Below, in pieces: positions 1 to 6,288 of a stretch of DNA of 8,041 nucleotides. Within the stretch, counting starts at the first letter, position 1; the number at the start of each line of letters is the position of its first letter. Both the position numbers and the translations under genes were made by a program. The notes beneath the pieces are model-generated. The model made no database searches, was not told the DNA's origin, and saw only the letters and a list, made by a program, of their open reading frames with translations. The stretch covers positions 24,096 to 32,136 of the forward strand of contig DJPE01000061.1 of NCBI GenBank assembly GCA_002439705.1, in the 5' to 3' direction. This DNA comes from Christensenella sp. UBA6420 (lineage in GTDB: Bacteria; Bacillota; Clostridia; Christensenellales; DTU072).

Positions 1-955
1 CCAACACGTTATCGGCGTACGCGTCTCCCGTTTTACCTATGCAGGAACGGAGCTTTATGCCCTTTCTTTCCTTATACATTTTTAACGCGTACTTGTCGTT
101 ACAGTTAAACGCGCATACCGCCGTGGCTTTACTCAGCTCGTTCTTTTCCATGTAGATTTCGTGCAACGATTTGAAAGTTTGCATATGCTGCGCGCACACG
201 CCCGTAATAATTCCTATATCGGGCTTGAACTTTTCGCACATATACTTTATATCTCCCTTTTTTCTCGCTCCCATTTCCGCTATAAAAACTTCTTCTTCGC
301 CTTTCATTTTTTCTACCGTCAAAGCTATTCCCATCGGCGTATTATAATTACTTTCGGTCGAAATTACCTTATACTTTCCCGACAGCATCTCGGTAAGAAT
401 TCTTTTACAACTCGTCTTTCCGAAACTCCCCGTAATTCCTATTTTTATTACGTTTGTATCGGCTAAACGCTCCGCTTGCTTTTTTACGAATTCTCTGTTT
501 TTTCTTTCAAAATATTCCCTTGTGAAAATTGTTGAAAACAATGTAAAAAGCGGTGATATAAGCGGCGTGCAACTACTGTAACAAACCGATATTTTTTCAC
601 TTAAAAATACCGTCGGAATAGTCGCGAACAATATCGAAAACGCTACGCAAACGATGTAATTTTTCGTAGCTCTTTCGGTAAATTTCAATTTCGTTTTGAA
701 AGACATAGTATAAACGTACGCCGCGGCTACGACGATACAGCTCCATATTATTTTCGCCGTTTCGAACAAGTATCCGTCATTGTCGAAAAGGGCTAAAAAT
801 ATGGTCGGTAGCGAAATAACCGCGATAATGAGCCAATAAAGGAAAGTCTTTTCCCCGAAGACGAAAACGTAATTATTTTTTTGCGCGCAAACGAGGTATC
901 TTAACGACGTTACGACGCAAGTTATCGCATATAGTCCCGCTACTATCCACTTCAT
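1..955 (-). CDS. MurF-like Mur ligase with N-terminal membrane domain (3' end outside window)
   Basis: Mur-ligase family protein resembling MurF, the ATP-dependent enzyme that adds D-Ala-D-Ala to the UDP-MurNAc tripeptide. 318 residues are visible and the C-terminal part lies beyond the left edge. Translated from the ATG at 955, the first ~140 residues are mostly hydrophobic, with segments near 3-24, 38-57, 66-84 and 100-118, followed by a charged stretch (about 145-165). The central ATPase domain then begins: P-loop GITGSFGKTS at 173-182, ESNYNTPMGIA at 201-211, AEMGARKKGD at 226-235, and QHMQTF leading to EKNEL at 257-274, where the family's carbamylated lysine would be K271. The usual soluble N-terminal UDP-binding domain of MurF is absent and a membrane region takes its place. 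The SD GGAAGGTGG just before the ATG supports this start. The upstream hydrolase gene overlaps it by 83 bases. Family assignment is firm; the exact substrate is inferred. Confidence 0.85.
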   Translation of the reverse strand, partial: MKWIVAGLYAITCVVTSLRYLVCAQKNNYVFVFGEKTFLYWLIIAVISLPTIFLALFDNDGYLFETAKIIWSCIVVAAAYVYTMSFKTKLKFTERATKNYIVCVAFSILFATIPTVFLSEKISVCYSSCTPLISPLFTLFSTIFTREYFERKNREFVKKQAERLADTNVIKIGITGSFGKTSCKRILTEMLSGKYKVISTESNYNTPMGIALTVEKMKGEEEVFIAEMGARKKGDIKYMCEKFKPDIGIITGVCAQHMQTFKSLHEIYMEKNELSKATAVCAFNCNDKYALKMYKERKGIKLRSCIGKTGDAYADNVL

Positions 956-1652
956 ATCCACCTTCCGCAAGAAAATTTAAGAGTATCGCCGTAAACGCTT
1001 TGTTCCTGCGCAGATAAGCGAAATGCCCTTCGCCCTTGAACACTATTAAAGAACTGTTCTTTATGCTACGGTTAATTCTCTTTGCCATATATATGGGCGT
1101 ATCTTTATCTTTGTCACCCCATATGATAAGCGTGGGCAGAGTAATTTTATTCAGTTCTCTCGTTTGGTCTTCGTTCACTACGTTTTTGAACGTTTCTTTC
1201 ATTACTCCCGATAGTTTGCGGTAATCGTCGCTCCCCGCGCTGTGTTTAATATTAAGTTTGGTTAGTAGTTTGTGTGCGCCTACTTTGAAATAGTATTTTA
1301 ACCCGCGACGCGGTTTTAATCCCGCACTGTCAACCAAAACTATTCCGTCGAGCATATATCCGTATTCCGAAGCGAGTCGCATAGCCACCCGCCCGCCGAA
1401 CGAGTGTCCTACTATATACGCGGAGCTCATTTTATAAAAACGTATCAAATCGACTATGCTTTTTGCGTAATCGCCTACGTACGCGGGATAAGACAAAGGC
1501 GGCGTCTTCCCGAACCCGTAAAAATCTACTAAAGTCACGCGGTATTTTTCGGAAACTACTTTCGCGCACGCTAAAAAAGAGCGAATATCTCCGCCCCACC
1601 CGTGTAAAAAAATTATGTCTTTACCTTGTCCGAATTGAATATGATTAATCAG
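873..1652 (-). CDS. Alpha/beta hydrolase with non-AUG start
   Basis: Alpha/beta-hydrolase fold protein, about 259 residues if read from the CTG at 1652. All key parts are visible: the oxyanion-hole motif HGWGG at residues 17-21, nucleophile elbow GHSFGG with Ser84, acid Asp180 in IIWGDKD, and His210 in GEGHF. No ATG, GTG or TTG occurs between the in-frame stop at 1653-1655 and a GTG at 1538. Starting at that GTG would delete the oxyanion motif and first core strand, so the real start must lie upstream at CTG (1652) or ATT (1649). GGAGG sits 6 bases before the CTG and 9 before the ATT. The gene overlaps the end of rimI. Its last 27 codons run inside the next gene, giving a basic tail after the natural end of the fold near LNFLAE. 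No signal peptide is seen, so it is probably cytoplasmic. The substrate is unknown. Confidence 0.87.
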   Translation of the reverse strand: MINHIQFGQGKDIIFLHGWGGDIRSFLACAKVVSEKYRVTLVDFYGFGKTPPLSYPAYVGDYAKSIVDLIRFYKMSSAYIVGHSFGGRVAMRLASEYGYMLDGIVLVDSAGLKPRRGLKYYFKVGAHKLLTKLNIKHSAGSDDYRKLSGVMKETFKNVVNEDQTRELNKITLPTLIIWGDKDKDTPIYMAKRINRSIKNSSLIVFKGEGHFAYLRRNKAFTAILLNFLAEGGYEVDSSGTICDNLRRNVVKIPRLRAKK

Positions 1653-2100
1653 TTATGTCCTCCGCAATCACTTTCCAATATATGCAACAATTCTCTTTGT
1701 TGCGATAGTAATTGCGACGTACACCCGAAAAGACGAAACCTTCTTTTTCGTATAAACTTCTTGCGGGAAGATTACTTTCTCTTACTTCCAACGTTATTCT
1801 CTCTATTCCCAAACTTTTGGCTATGTTGAAAATTTCTTCCAAAATCCGTTTGCCGTACCCTTGTCTTCTGAACTTTTCGGCTACGGCTATATTCATTATA
1901 TCGCCTTCGTTAAGAACCTGCGAAAACCCGCCGTAGGCTACGAGCTCTCCGTCCGAAAACAAAACGACGTAATGTTTATCGGCTTGTCCTATCTCTTGTC
2001 TTAATAAATTTTCGCTCCAAGCGTCTTTACCAAAACACTCTATCTCCAACTCGGCTACTTTTTTTACGTTATTTTCGGTTAAACTCTCTTTAACTAACAT
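1645..2100 (-). CDS. rimI: Ribosomal-protein-S18-alanine N-acetyltransferase-like GNAT
   Basis: GNAT-family N-acetyltransferase of 151 residues, the usual RimI length. RimI acetylates the N-terminal alanine of ribosomal protein S18. Visible hallmarks are EGDIMNIAV at about 64-72 (strand beta-4), the acetyl-CoA pyrophosphate loop RRQGYG at about 78-83, LEVRESNLPARSLYEKEGF at about 104-122 and the GVRRNYY segment near the C-terminus that is typical of RimI. The ATG overlaps the end of tsaB by 7 bases and only a weak SD-like GGGA precedes it, so translational coupling to tsaB is likely. Placement after tsaE and tsaB is the common Firmicute arrangement. Function is assigned by family and context; some RimI homologues have broader protein substrates. 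Confidence 0.93.
   Translation of the reverse strand: MLVKESLTENNVKKVAELEIECFGKDAWSENLLRQEIGQADKHYVVLFSDGELVAYGGFSQVLNEGDIMNIAVAEKFRRQGYGKRILEEIFNIAKSLGIERITLEVRESNLPARSLYEKEGFVFSGVRRNYYRNKENCCIYWKVIAEDITD
1653..1663 (-). promoter_or_regulatory. Shine-Dalgarno site that decides the hydrolase start
   Basis: GGAGG lies at 1663-1659 on the minus strand, within the last codons of rimI. It is followed by ACATAA and then CTG ATT AAT. The spacing is 6 nt to CTG and 9 nt to ATT, both suitable for initiation. The match is strong and no canonical start codon is present, which supports a near-cognate start here rather than the GTG 114 bases downstream. Confidence 0.65.
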
Positions 2101-2663
2101 TCTATTCCCGTTTCGATTTCGGCAGAAGATTTTTTAACGTAAAAAGGCTTAGCCTGACTTACGAATTCGCCTTTATCTATTTTTGCCAAACATTTAGACA
2201 ACAATTCTTTTGGATAAGTGCCTTCCATATATATTTTTTCGTACGGATAAGAGTCTATTTCCGATTTATTTAAGGCAAGATATTTTTCTTCCCCGCCGTC
2301 GAAAATTCCGCAATAAAAATTATCGTGCTTGCAGTCGAGAAGAGTCATCGTTTTATCTTTTCTGACGGGCAATTCAAGCGTAGTAACGGATACGAGTTTT
2401 TTGTTTAACGCAAGCGAAAAAGCGTTCATCGTTGCGACGCCTACTCTTATTCCCGTAAAGCTACCCGGACCTACCGCCACGCCGAATACGTCAATATCGC
2501 CTATTTTTAATTCGTTTTTGCCCAAAAACTCGTCTATCGTCGAGAGAATTATCGAATTATGCTTTTTACAGCCCTTTTCGCTTATAAAATAATCGGACTT
2601 CCCGTCTTTTTGTAAAGCAATCACGATATATTCGGTAGTCGTATCTATGCAAAGTACGTTCAT
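2094..2663 (-). CDS. tsaB: tRNA t6A37 threonylcarbamoyltransferase complex subunit TsaB
   Basis: TsaB is the non-catalytic ASKHA-fold partner of TsaD in the complex that makes N6-threonylcarbamoyladenosine at tRNA position 37. The N-terminus MNVLCIDTTTEYIVIAL is the family's first ASKHA strand pair. KHNSIILSTID (about 34-44) and VAVGPGSFTGIRVGVAT (about 62-78) are the most conserved stretches. The C-terminal AKPFYVKKSSAE matches the usual TsaB ending, so the gene is not truncated. At 189 residues it is shorter than typical TsaB proteins (about 220-230), with the missing length in the poorly conserved C-terminal half. Its ATG overlaps the TGA of the upstream tsaE fusion as ATGA, and AAGGGG about 8 bases upstream is a good SD. 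tsaD and tsaC are not in this window. Confidence 0.93.
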   Translation of the reverse strand: MNVLCIDTTTEYIVIALQKDGKSDYFISEKGCKKHNSIILSTIDEFLGKNELKIGDIDVFGVAVGPGSFTGIRVGVATMNAFSLALNKKLVSVTTLELPVRKDKTMTLLDCKHDNFYCGIFDGGEEKYLALNKSEIDSYPYEKIYMEGTYPKELLSKCLAKIDKGEFVSQAKPFYVKKSSAEIETGIEC

Positions 2664-3676
2664 AAATTTATCCCCTTGAAAGAAAATTTCCGTTCTTTCT
2701 CGTTAATATACTCGACGTCTACGTTTATCACTGATTGCAAATCGTCAAATTTATTCCATTCGATTACGCAAACGTTTTTATCGTCGTAAAGAAGTTCCCT
2801 GAGTCCGAGTTCGGCAAGTTCTTCGGGACTTTCTATCCTGTACATATCGAAGTGGCAAAGGTTGAATTTTTCGCCGTTGTACTCTTTCATTATCGTAAAC
2901 GTAGGACTCGTTACGTTTTCTTTTATCCCTAACGCTTTCGCCAAACCTTTCGTAAACGCTGTTTTTCCCGCACCCAACTGTCCGTTAAGAAGAATAACTT
3001 CTCCGCCTTTCAACTTGCTCGCAAGTTCGGCTGCCAACGCTTCCGTTTCTTTCACGCTACGGGTAACGAACTCGCATTCCGAAGACGATATTTTGAATTT
3101 TTTGCTCTTTTTATCGTATTTATCGGTTTTGAAAATATAACTGAACAAGTGGCGCAACCTTTTATACAGCAGTAACGTTAAAAGACTGTTTGCGGTGACT
3201 TTTACTGCGTTAAATGCTACGATAAGCCCAAGTGAATCGAAAATTAATTTATGCGGTATATGCAAATAAAAAGGCGTAATAATAATATTCCATAAAATCA
3301 TTAACACCATCCAAGTAAGTATACCCGACGCAATAGCAATGAGCGCGCCTTTGAAAGACTTATGTTTTGAATAGATTATCCCCGACACGAGAACGTACGA
3401 GCCTGTCGCAAGAATATGCATAATAACACCGATATATCCACCGCCAGCACTTACGGTAAAACCTTGAATTACGCTGACTATAACGGTAACTATTACTCCG
3501 GCGAAAGGTCCGTACATAAACGTACACAAAAATATCGGGACGTCCGCCATGTCATATTCAAGAAAATTCAAAAATAATGGGACGTGAAAAGCCAAAGCCA
3601 AACCGACAGCCAACGCCGTCAGAACAGCCATACCGGCAATCTGTTTCGTATCTAACTTAAACCAATTTTTTTTCAT
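2660..3676 (-). CDS. tsaE: Fusion: RibU-like ECF transporter S component + TsaE ATPase
   Basis: One uninterrupted frame joins two unrelated proteins. Numbering is from an upstream in-frame ATG at 3682. Residues about 12-182 form a multi-helix membrane protein matching RibU-type ECF substrate-binding subunits: EYDMADVPIFL (42-52), YGPFAGVIVTVIVSVIQG (57-74) and GVIMHILATGSYVLVSGIIY (85-104). RibU binds riboflavin and works with a shared EcfAA'T module, not seen here. A short lysine-rich linker (about 185-200) leads to a complete TsaE: Walker A GQLGAGKT (234-241), VTSPTFTI (257-264), HFDMYRI (277-283) and VCVIEW (304-309). TsaE is the ATPase of the t6A complex, and tsaB follows directly. No ATG with an SD is evident at the junction; the nearest possibility is a GTG at residue 210. 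No SD precedes the gene either. I choose the ATG at 3676 because the promoter predicts transcription starting there. Riboflavin specificity is inferred. Confidence 0.9.
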   Translation of the reverse strand: MKKNWFKLDTKQIAGMAVLTALAVGLALAFHVPLFLNFLEYDMADVPIFLCTFMYGPFAGVIVTVIVSVIQGFTVSAGGGYIGVIMHILATGSYVLVSGIIYSKHKSFKGALIAIASGILTWMVLMILWNIIITPFYLHIPHKLIFDSLGLIVAFNAVKVTANSLLTLLLYKRLRHLFSYIFKTDKYDKKSKKFKISSSECEFVTRSVKETEALAAELASKLKGGEVILLNGQLGAGKTAFTKGLAKALGIKENVTSPTFTIMKEYNGEKFNLCHFDMYRIESPEELAELGLRELLYDDKNVCVIEWNKFDDLQSVINVDVEYINEKERKFSFKGINL

Positions 3677-3682
3677 ACCCAT

Positions 3683-3711
3683 ATTATATAAAAACCCGCA
3701 GGCAATGTCAA
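3683..3711 (-). promoter_or_regulatory. Consensus sigma-A promoter for the ECF/tsaE-tsaB-rimI operon
   Basis: The -35 box TTGACA (3711-3706) and -10 box TATAAT (3688-3683) are both perfect consensus and separated by exactly 17 bases. The -35 box lies in the loop of the preceding terminator. The -10 box directly abuts the ATG at 3682, and the expected start point (+1, seven bases after the last -10 base) is 3676, the A of the second ATG. The transcript would therefore be leaderless or nearly so. Confidence 0.85.
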
Positions 3712-3722
3712 ACGCCCGCGGG
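3690..3722 (-). terminator. Intrinsic terminator after the TrpB-like gene
   Basis: In the minus-strand direction CCCGCGGGC (3722-3714) pairs with GCCTGCGGG (3703-3695), giving a 9-bp stem with one G-U pair around a 10-base loop. TTTTT (3694-3690) follows. It lies about 42 bases after the TrpB-like stop codon. Its loop, 3' arm and T-tract double as the -35 box and spacer of the next promoter. Confidence 0.88.
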
Positions 3723-3764
3723 ATAGTGTATCGACAGAAAACAACTAAAAAATTAACTTAAAAA

Positions 3765-5141
3765 TTATTTATTTTGCGGAATATCCAGGATAGAAGCGAA
3801 ACCCTTTTCCAAGTCTTCTTCCGTCGGAATATAGTCTGTCATATTTCCGTCGTTATACGCCTTATAGGCACTCATATCGAAGTATCCGGTACCCGTAAGT
3901 CCGAAAAGTATATTCTTTGCTTCTCCCGTTTCTTTACATTTAATGGCTTCGTCCATCGCTACTTTAATTGCGTGTGCGGACTCGGGTGCAGGCAAAATTC
4001 CTTCGCACCGGGCAAACTCTTCCGCTGCCTTGAACACGCTCGTCTGTTCCACTGCGACGGCTTCTATATATCCGTCGTGATATAGTTTCGATACGACGGG
4101 ACTCATTCCGTGAAAACGCAGTCCGCCCGCATGATTTGCCGATGGCATAAATCCGCACCCTAAGGTATACATTCTCATTAACGGAGTCGTTTTGCCCGTA
4201 TCTCCGAAATCGTAAACGTATCTGCCGCGAGTCAAAGACGGACAACTTGCGGGTTCTACCGCAATAAATCTCGTATTATTAAGCCCTTTTATCCTGTCGC
4301 CCATAAAAGGACTTATAAGCCCGCCTAAATTACTTCCGCCGCCTGCGCAACCTATCACTATATCGGGCGTAACGCCGTATTTTTCGAGAGCGGTTTTACT
4401 TTCCAATCCAATAACGGATTGATGCAACAGAACGTGGTCCAATACGCTGCCCAAAACATACCTGCAATTATCCGTCTTGCGAGCCGTCTCCATCGCTTCG
4501 CTTATGGCACAACCTAAACTTCCGCCCGTTTCCGGGAATTCGGCAAGTATTTTCCTGCCCGCGTCGGTAGTGTTTGACGGACTCGCTATTACCTTAGCTC
4601 CGTACGTTCTCATCACTTCTTTCCTTTGCGGTTTTTGCTCGCTCGATACCTTGACCATATACACCGTCAAATCGAGTCCGTAAAAGGCGCACGCCATTGA
4701 AAGAGCCGTTCCCCATTGCCCCGCTCCCGTTTCGGTAGTAAGTTTCGTTATCCCTTGTTCTTTTGCGTAATACGCTTGTGCGACTGCGGAATTCAGCTTG
4801 TGACTGCCCGAAGTGTTGTTTCCTTCGAACTTATAATAAATATGTGCGGGCGTGTCGAGATATTTTTCCAACCAATAAGCTCTTACAAGCGGTGACGGAC
4901 GGAACATTTTATAGAATTCCACTATCCCGTCGGGAATATCTATATACTCGTCGTAATCGTTGAATTCCTGCTTTATAAGCTCGTCACAAAATACGGGGCG
5001 TAAATCGTCGGGCTTACAAGGTTTCAGCGTAACGGGATTTAAGAAAGGGTCGTGCTTTTCTTTCATTACCGCGCGCACGTTATGCCACTTACGCGGTATA
5101 TCTTCTTCGCTTAAATAAATTTTGGTAGGAATCTTAATCAT
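3765..5141 (-). CDS. TrpB-like PLP-dependent enzyme (stand-alone tryptophan synthase beta chain, TrpB2 type)
   Basis: PLP enzyme of 458 residues, resembling the longer TrpB2-type proteins rather than the ~400-residue TrpB that pairs with TrpA. The canonical reaction joins indole and L-serine to make L-tryptophan. PLP-binding Lys115 lies in GNNTSGSHKLNSA. The catalytic Glu of TETGAGQ is E137, and the PLP phosphate loop is GCAGGGSN (264-271). PESAHAIK (386-393) and LTGTGYFD (415-422) are also family-like. The start is the ATG at 5141, nine bases after AAGGAG. A frame extending to 5246 is open, but it runs through the T-box terminator and is not coding. No trpA or other trp gene is adjacent. The Trp-specific T-box upstream implies induction when tRNA-Trp is uncharged. 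Indole salvage is the likely role, though some TrpB2 proteins use other substrates. Confidence 0.93.
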   Translation of the reverse strand: MIKIPTKIYLSEEDIPRKWHNVRAVMKEKHDPFLNPVTLKPCKPDDLRPVFCDELIKQEFNDYDEYIDIPDGIVEFYKMFRPSPLVRAYWLEKYLDTPAHIYYKFEGNNTSGSHKLNSAVAQAYYAKEQGITKLTTETGAGQWGTALSMACAFYGLDLTVYMVKVSSEQKPQRKEVMRTYGAKVIASPSNTTDAGRKILAEFPETGGSLGCAISEAMETARKTDNCRYVLGSVLDHVLLHQSVIGLESKTALEKYGVTPDIVIGCAGGGSNLGGLISPFMGDRIKGLNNTRFIAVEPASCPSLTRGRYVYDFGDTGKTTPLMRMYTLGCGFMPSANHAGGLRFHGMSPVVSKLYHDGYIEAVAVEQTSVFKAAEEFARCEGILPAPESAHAIKVAMDEAIKCKETGEAKNILFGLTGTGYFDMSAYKAYNDGNMTDYIPTEEDLEKGFASILDIPQNK

Positions 5142-5159
5142 AATGCATATCTCCTTTTT

Positions 5160-5419
5160 ATATAAAAAAAGAACCCGTCTATGGGACGAATTCTTATCGT
5201 GTTGCCACCCAATTTCGTAGCCTAAGCTACCTTTATGCGGATACAATCATATCCTGTCCGACTTACGCGGGAGTCACGTCGAAAGCTACTTTACCAATAA
5301 ATTTCGCCTTCGCCCTCGGCAGTCCATTCAACGAAATCATGTAGTTGCGTCGCACCTTACCGCAACTCTCTGAATACAATCCGTTCGTTTACTACTCTGC
5401 TTCAACAGTTTATTAAATT
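5160..5419 (-). promoter_or_regulatory. T-box riboswitch leader, tryptophan specific
   Basis: This fills the 353-base gap between the TrpB-like gene and the PIG-L gene. Predicted RNA starts near 5419. Stem I opens with GCAGAGTAGTAAACGA (from 5400). GCAG pairs with CTGC (5322-5319) and ACGA pairs with TCGT (near 5333), enclosing a specifier loop whose 3' side is GAATGGA. This places codon UGG (Trp) at 5326-5324. The distal arm has AGAGAG and a GTTGCG/CGCAAC hairpin with GGTAAGGTG in its loop. A GTAGC/GCTAC hairpin comes before the T-box motif GGGTGGCAACACG (5210-5198). The antiterminator bulge is UGGC; its last base would pair with a G discriminator, which bacterial tRNA-Trp carries. Uncharged tRNA-Trp should therefore prevent the terminator at 5195-5164. 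Specifier, bulge and downstream gene agree. Confidence 0.93.
5164..5195 (-). terminator. T-box regulatory terminator
   Basis: In the minus-strand direction AGAA-TT-CGTC (ending near 5185) pairs with GACG-GG-TTCT around a short loop, and is followed directly by seven T residues (5170-5164 region). It sits immediately after the T-box motif and before the SD of the TrpB-like gene. This is the position of the conditional terminator in class I T-box leaders. Confidence 0.88.
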
Positions 5420-5425
5420 ATTTTT

Positions 5426-5454
5426 ATCTTAACATCGCAATATCTGCTTGTCAA
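5426..5454 (-). promoter_or_regulatory. Promoter of the T-box/TrpB-like unit
   Basis: The -35 box TTGACA (5454-5449) is perfect consensus and the -10 box TAAGAT (5431-5426) is near consensus, with a 17-base spacer. The predicted start near 5419 gives a leader of about 280 bases that contains the whole T-box. It lies just after the PIG-L stop codon. Confidence 0.85.
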
Positions 5455-5494
5455 TATTATATGGAAATTTTATTAAAATTGTTTTTTTGAGTTA

Positions 5495-6280
5495 CTAAAT
5501 ATTTACACTTTCGGGTGCGCAATGAGAATGTACCCTGCCTTGCACTCTAAATCCGTCGGCTCTTCCGCAAATTTTTCTCAACCCGAACCTTATCGACCTG
5601 AACGTAAGATAGGCTTTAATTCCGTTAAAATCGGCTTTCTCCGTTTTCGTAGAGTTCGGAAATTGACTTTTGTGAGCTAAAATACTTTCTATCTTTTTAT
5701 CGAAGACCTTTCTGCCCTTTGTCTTTATATACTGATTAGGTTTATCCGTAAAGTAATACGCAATACCTTTAACGGGCATTGCTACGAGTCCGTCTTCGGC
5801 AAGCTGCGACCTGACTTCGCTTTGTAAAAAGGCATATCCTGCCGCCAAACCGCACTTTATGTGGTCGGTATGTAATTCGGTCCTTACCGTCGGATCGGGT
5901 GCAAAAATAAAATCGGGTTTATATTCCGCCACGACTTTGGATATTTCTTTCGACAATTCTTCCGCCGTATAGCTTCCGCCATCGGGAAACGATAAAAATT
6001 CGACTTCGTTTACTCCAAGTATTTTCGCCGAATTCACGCTTTCATTCTTCCTTATTTCTACTTTGTCTTCGACGCAAAGCTTTTCGTCGTAAATACCGTG
6101 TCTTCCGTCCGTGCATATTAAAAATTTTACTTCATCGCCACGGTTTGCCAAAAGATACGCCGTTTCTCCTGCTCCGATTTCTATATCGTCGGGATGCGGA
6201 CCGATAAATAAAAATTTATGCGATTTTTTAATCTGCGGCAAAGGCACTATCGCCTTCAAAAATTTATCGAATAAGCTCAT
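5495..6280 (-). CDS. PIG-L/LmbE-family zinc-dependent deacetylase
   Basis: PIG-L family protein of 261 residues, a family of zinc enzymes that remove N-acetyl groups from N-acetylglucosamine-containing substrates such as those in mycothiol and bacillithiol synthesis. The hallmark GPHPDDIEIGAGET is at 27-40, with likely zinc ligands H29 and D32. HTDH (137-140) supplies the third ligand, H140. CTDGRHG (56-62), RKNESVNSAKILGVNEVEFLSFPDGG (77-102) and IFAPDP (125-130) also fit. The length is normal and no signal peptide is seen. The ATG at 6280 follows a terminator by only a few bases and has no SD. A GTG at 6247 with GAAGG five bases before it is an alternative start that keeps all motifs. No thiol-biosynthesis partner is adjacent, so the substrate is unknown. 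Confidence 0.9.
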   Translation of the reverse strand: MSLFDKFLKAIVPLPQIKKSHKFLFIGPHPDDIEIGAGETAYLLANRGDEVKFLICTDGRHGIYDEKLCVEDKVEIRKNESVNSAKILGVNEVEFLSFPDGGSYTAEELSKEISKVVAEYKPDFIFAPDPTVRTELHTDHIKCGLAAGYAFLQSEVRSQLAEDGLVAMPVKGIAYYFTDKPNQYIKTKGRKVFDKKIESILAHKSQFPNSTKTEKADFNGIKAYLTFRSIRFGLRKICGRADGFRVQGRVHSHCAPESVNI

Positions 6281-6288
6281 TTACGTCT

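Noticed and set aside
161..466. Plus-strand open frame of 101 codons
   Set aside because: It lies antisense to the Mur-ligase core, which has clear family motifs, and its product has no recognisable features. The other plus-strand frames are likewise antisense to assigned genes.
873..1538. Hydrolase starting at the GTG at 1538
   Set aside because: It would remove the HGWGG oxyanion motif and the first core strand, while a good SD lies further upstream.
3964..4245. Minus-strand 93-codon frame within the TrpB-like gene
   Set aside because: It is an out-of-frame, Arg/Ser-rich shadow of well-conserved PLP-enzyme sequence.
5137..5151. Tiny frame ATG CAT TAT GAT TAA overlapping the TrpB-like start, as a leader peptide
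   Set aside because: The SD is only two bases from this ATG, too close, and the T-box already explains regulation.
5142..5246. Upstream extension of the TrpB-like frame by 35 codons
   Set aside because: It runs through the T-box motif and terminator. The SD and conserved N-terminus place the start at 5141.
5465..5488. AT-only palindrome followed by seven Ts on the plus strand as a terminator
   Set aside because: The stem has only A-T pairs, and no plus-strand gene leads into it. On the minus strand there is no following T-tract, so I call no terminator for the PIG-L gene.
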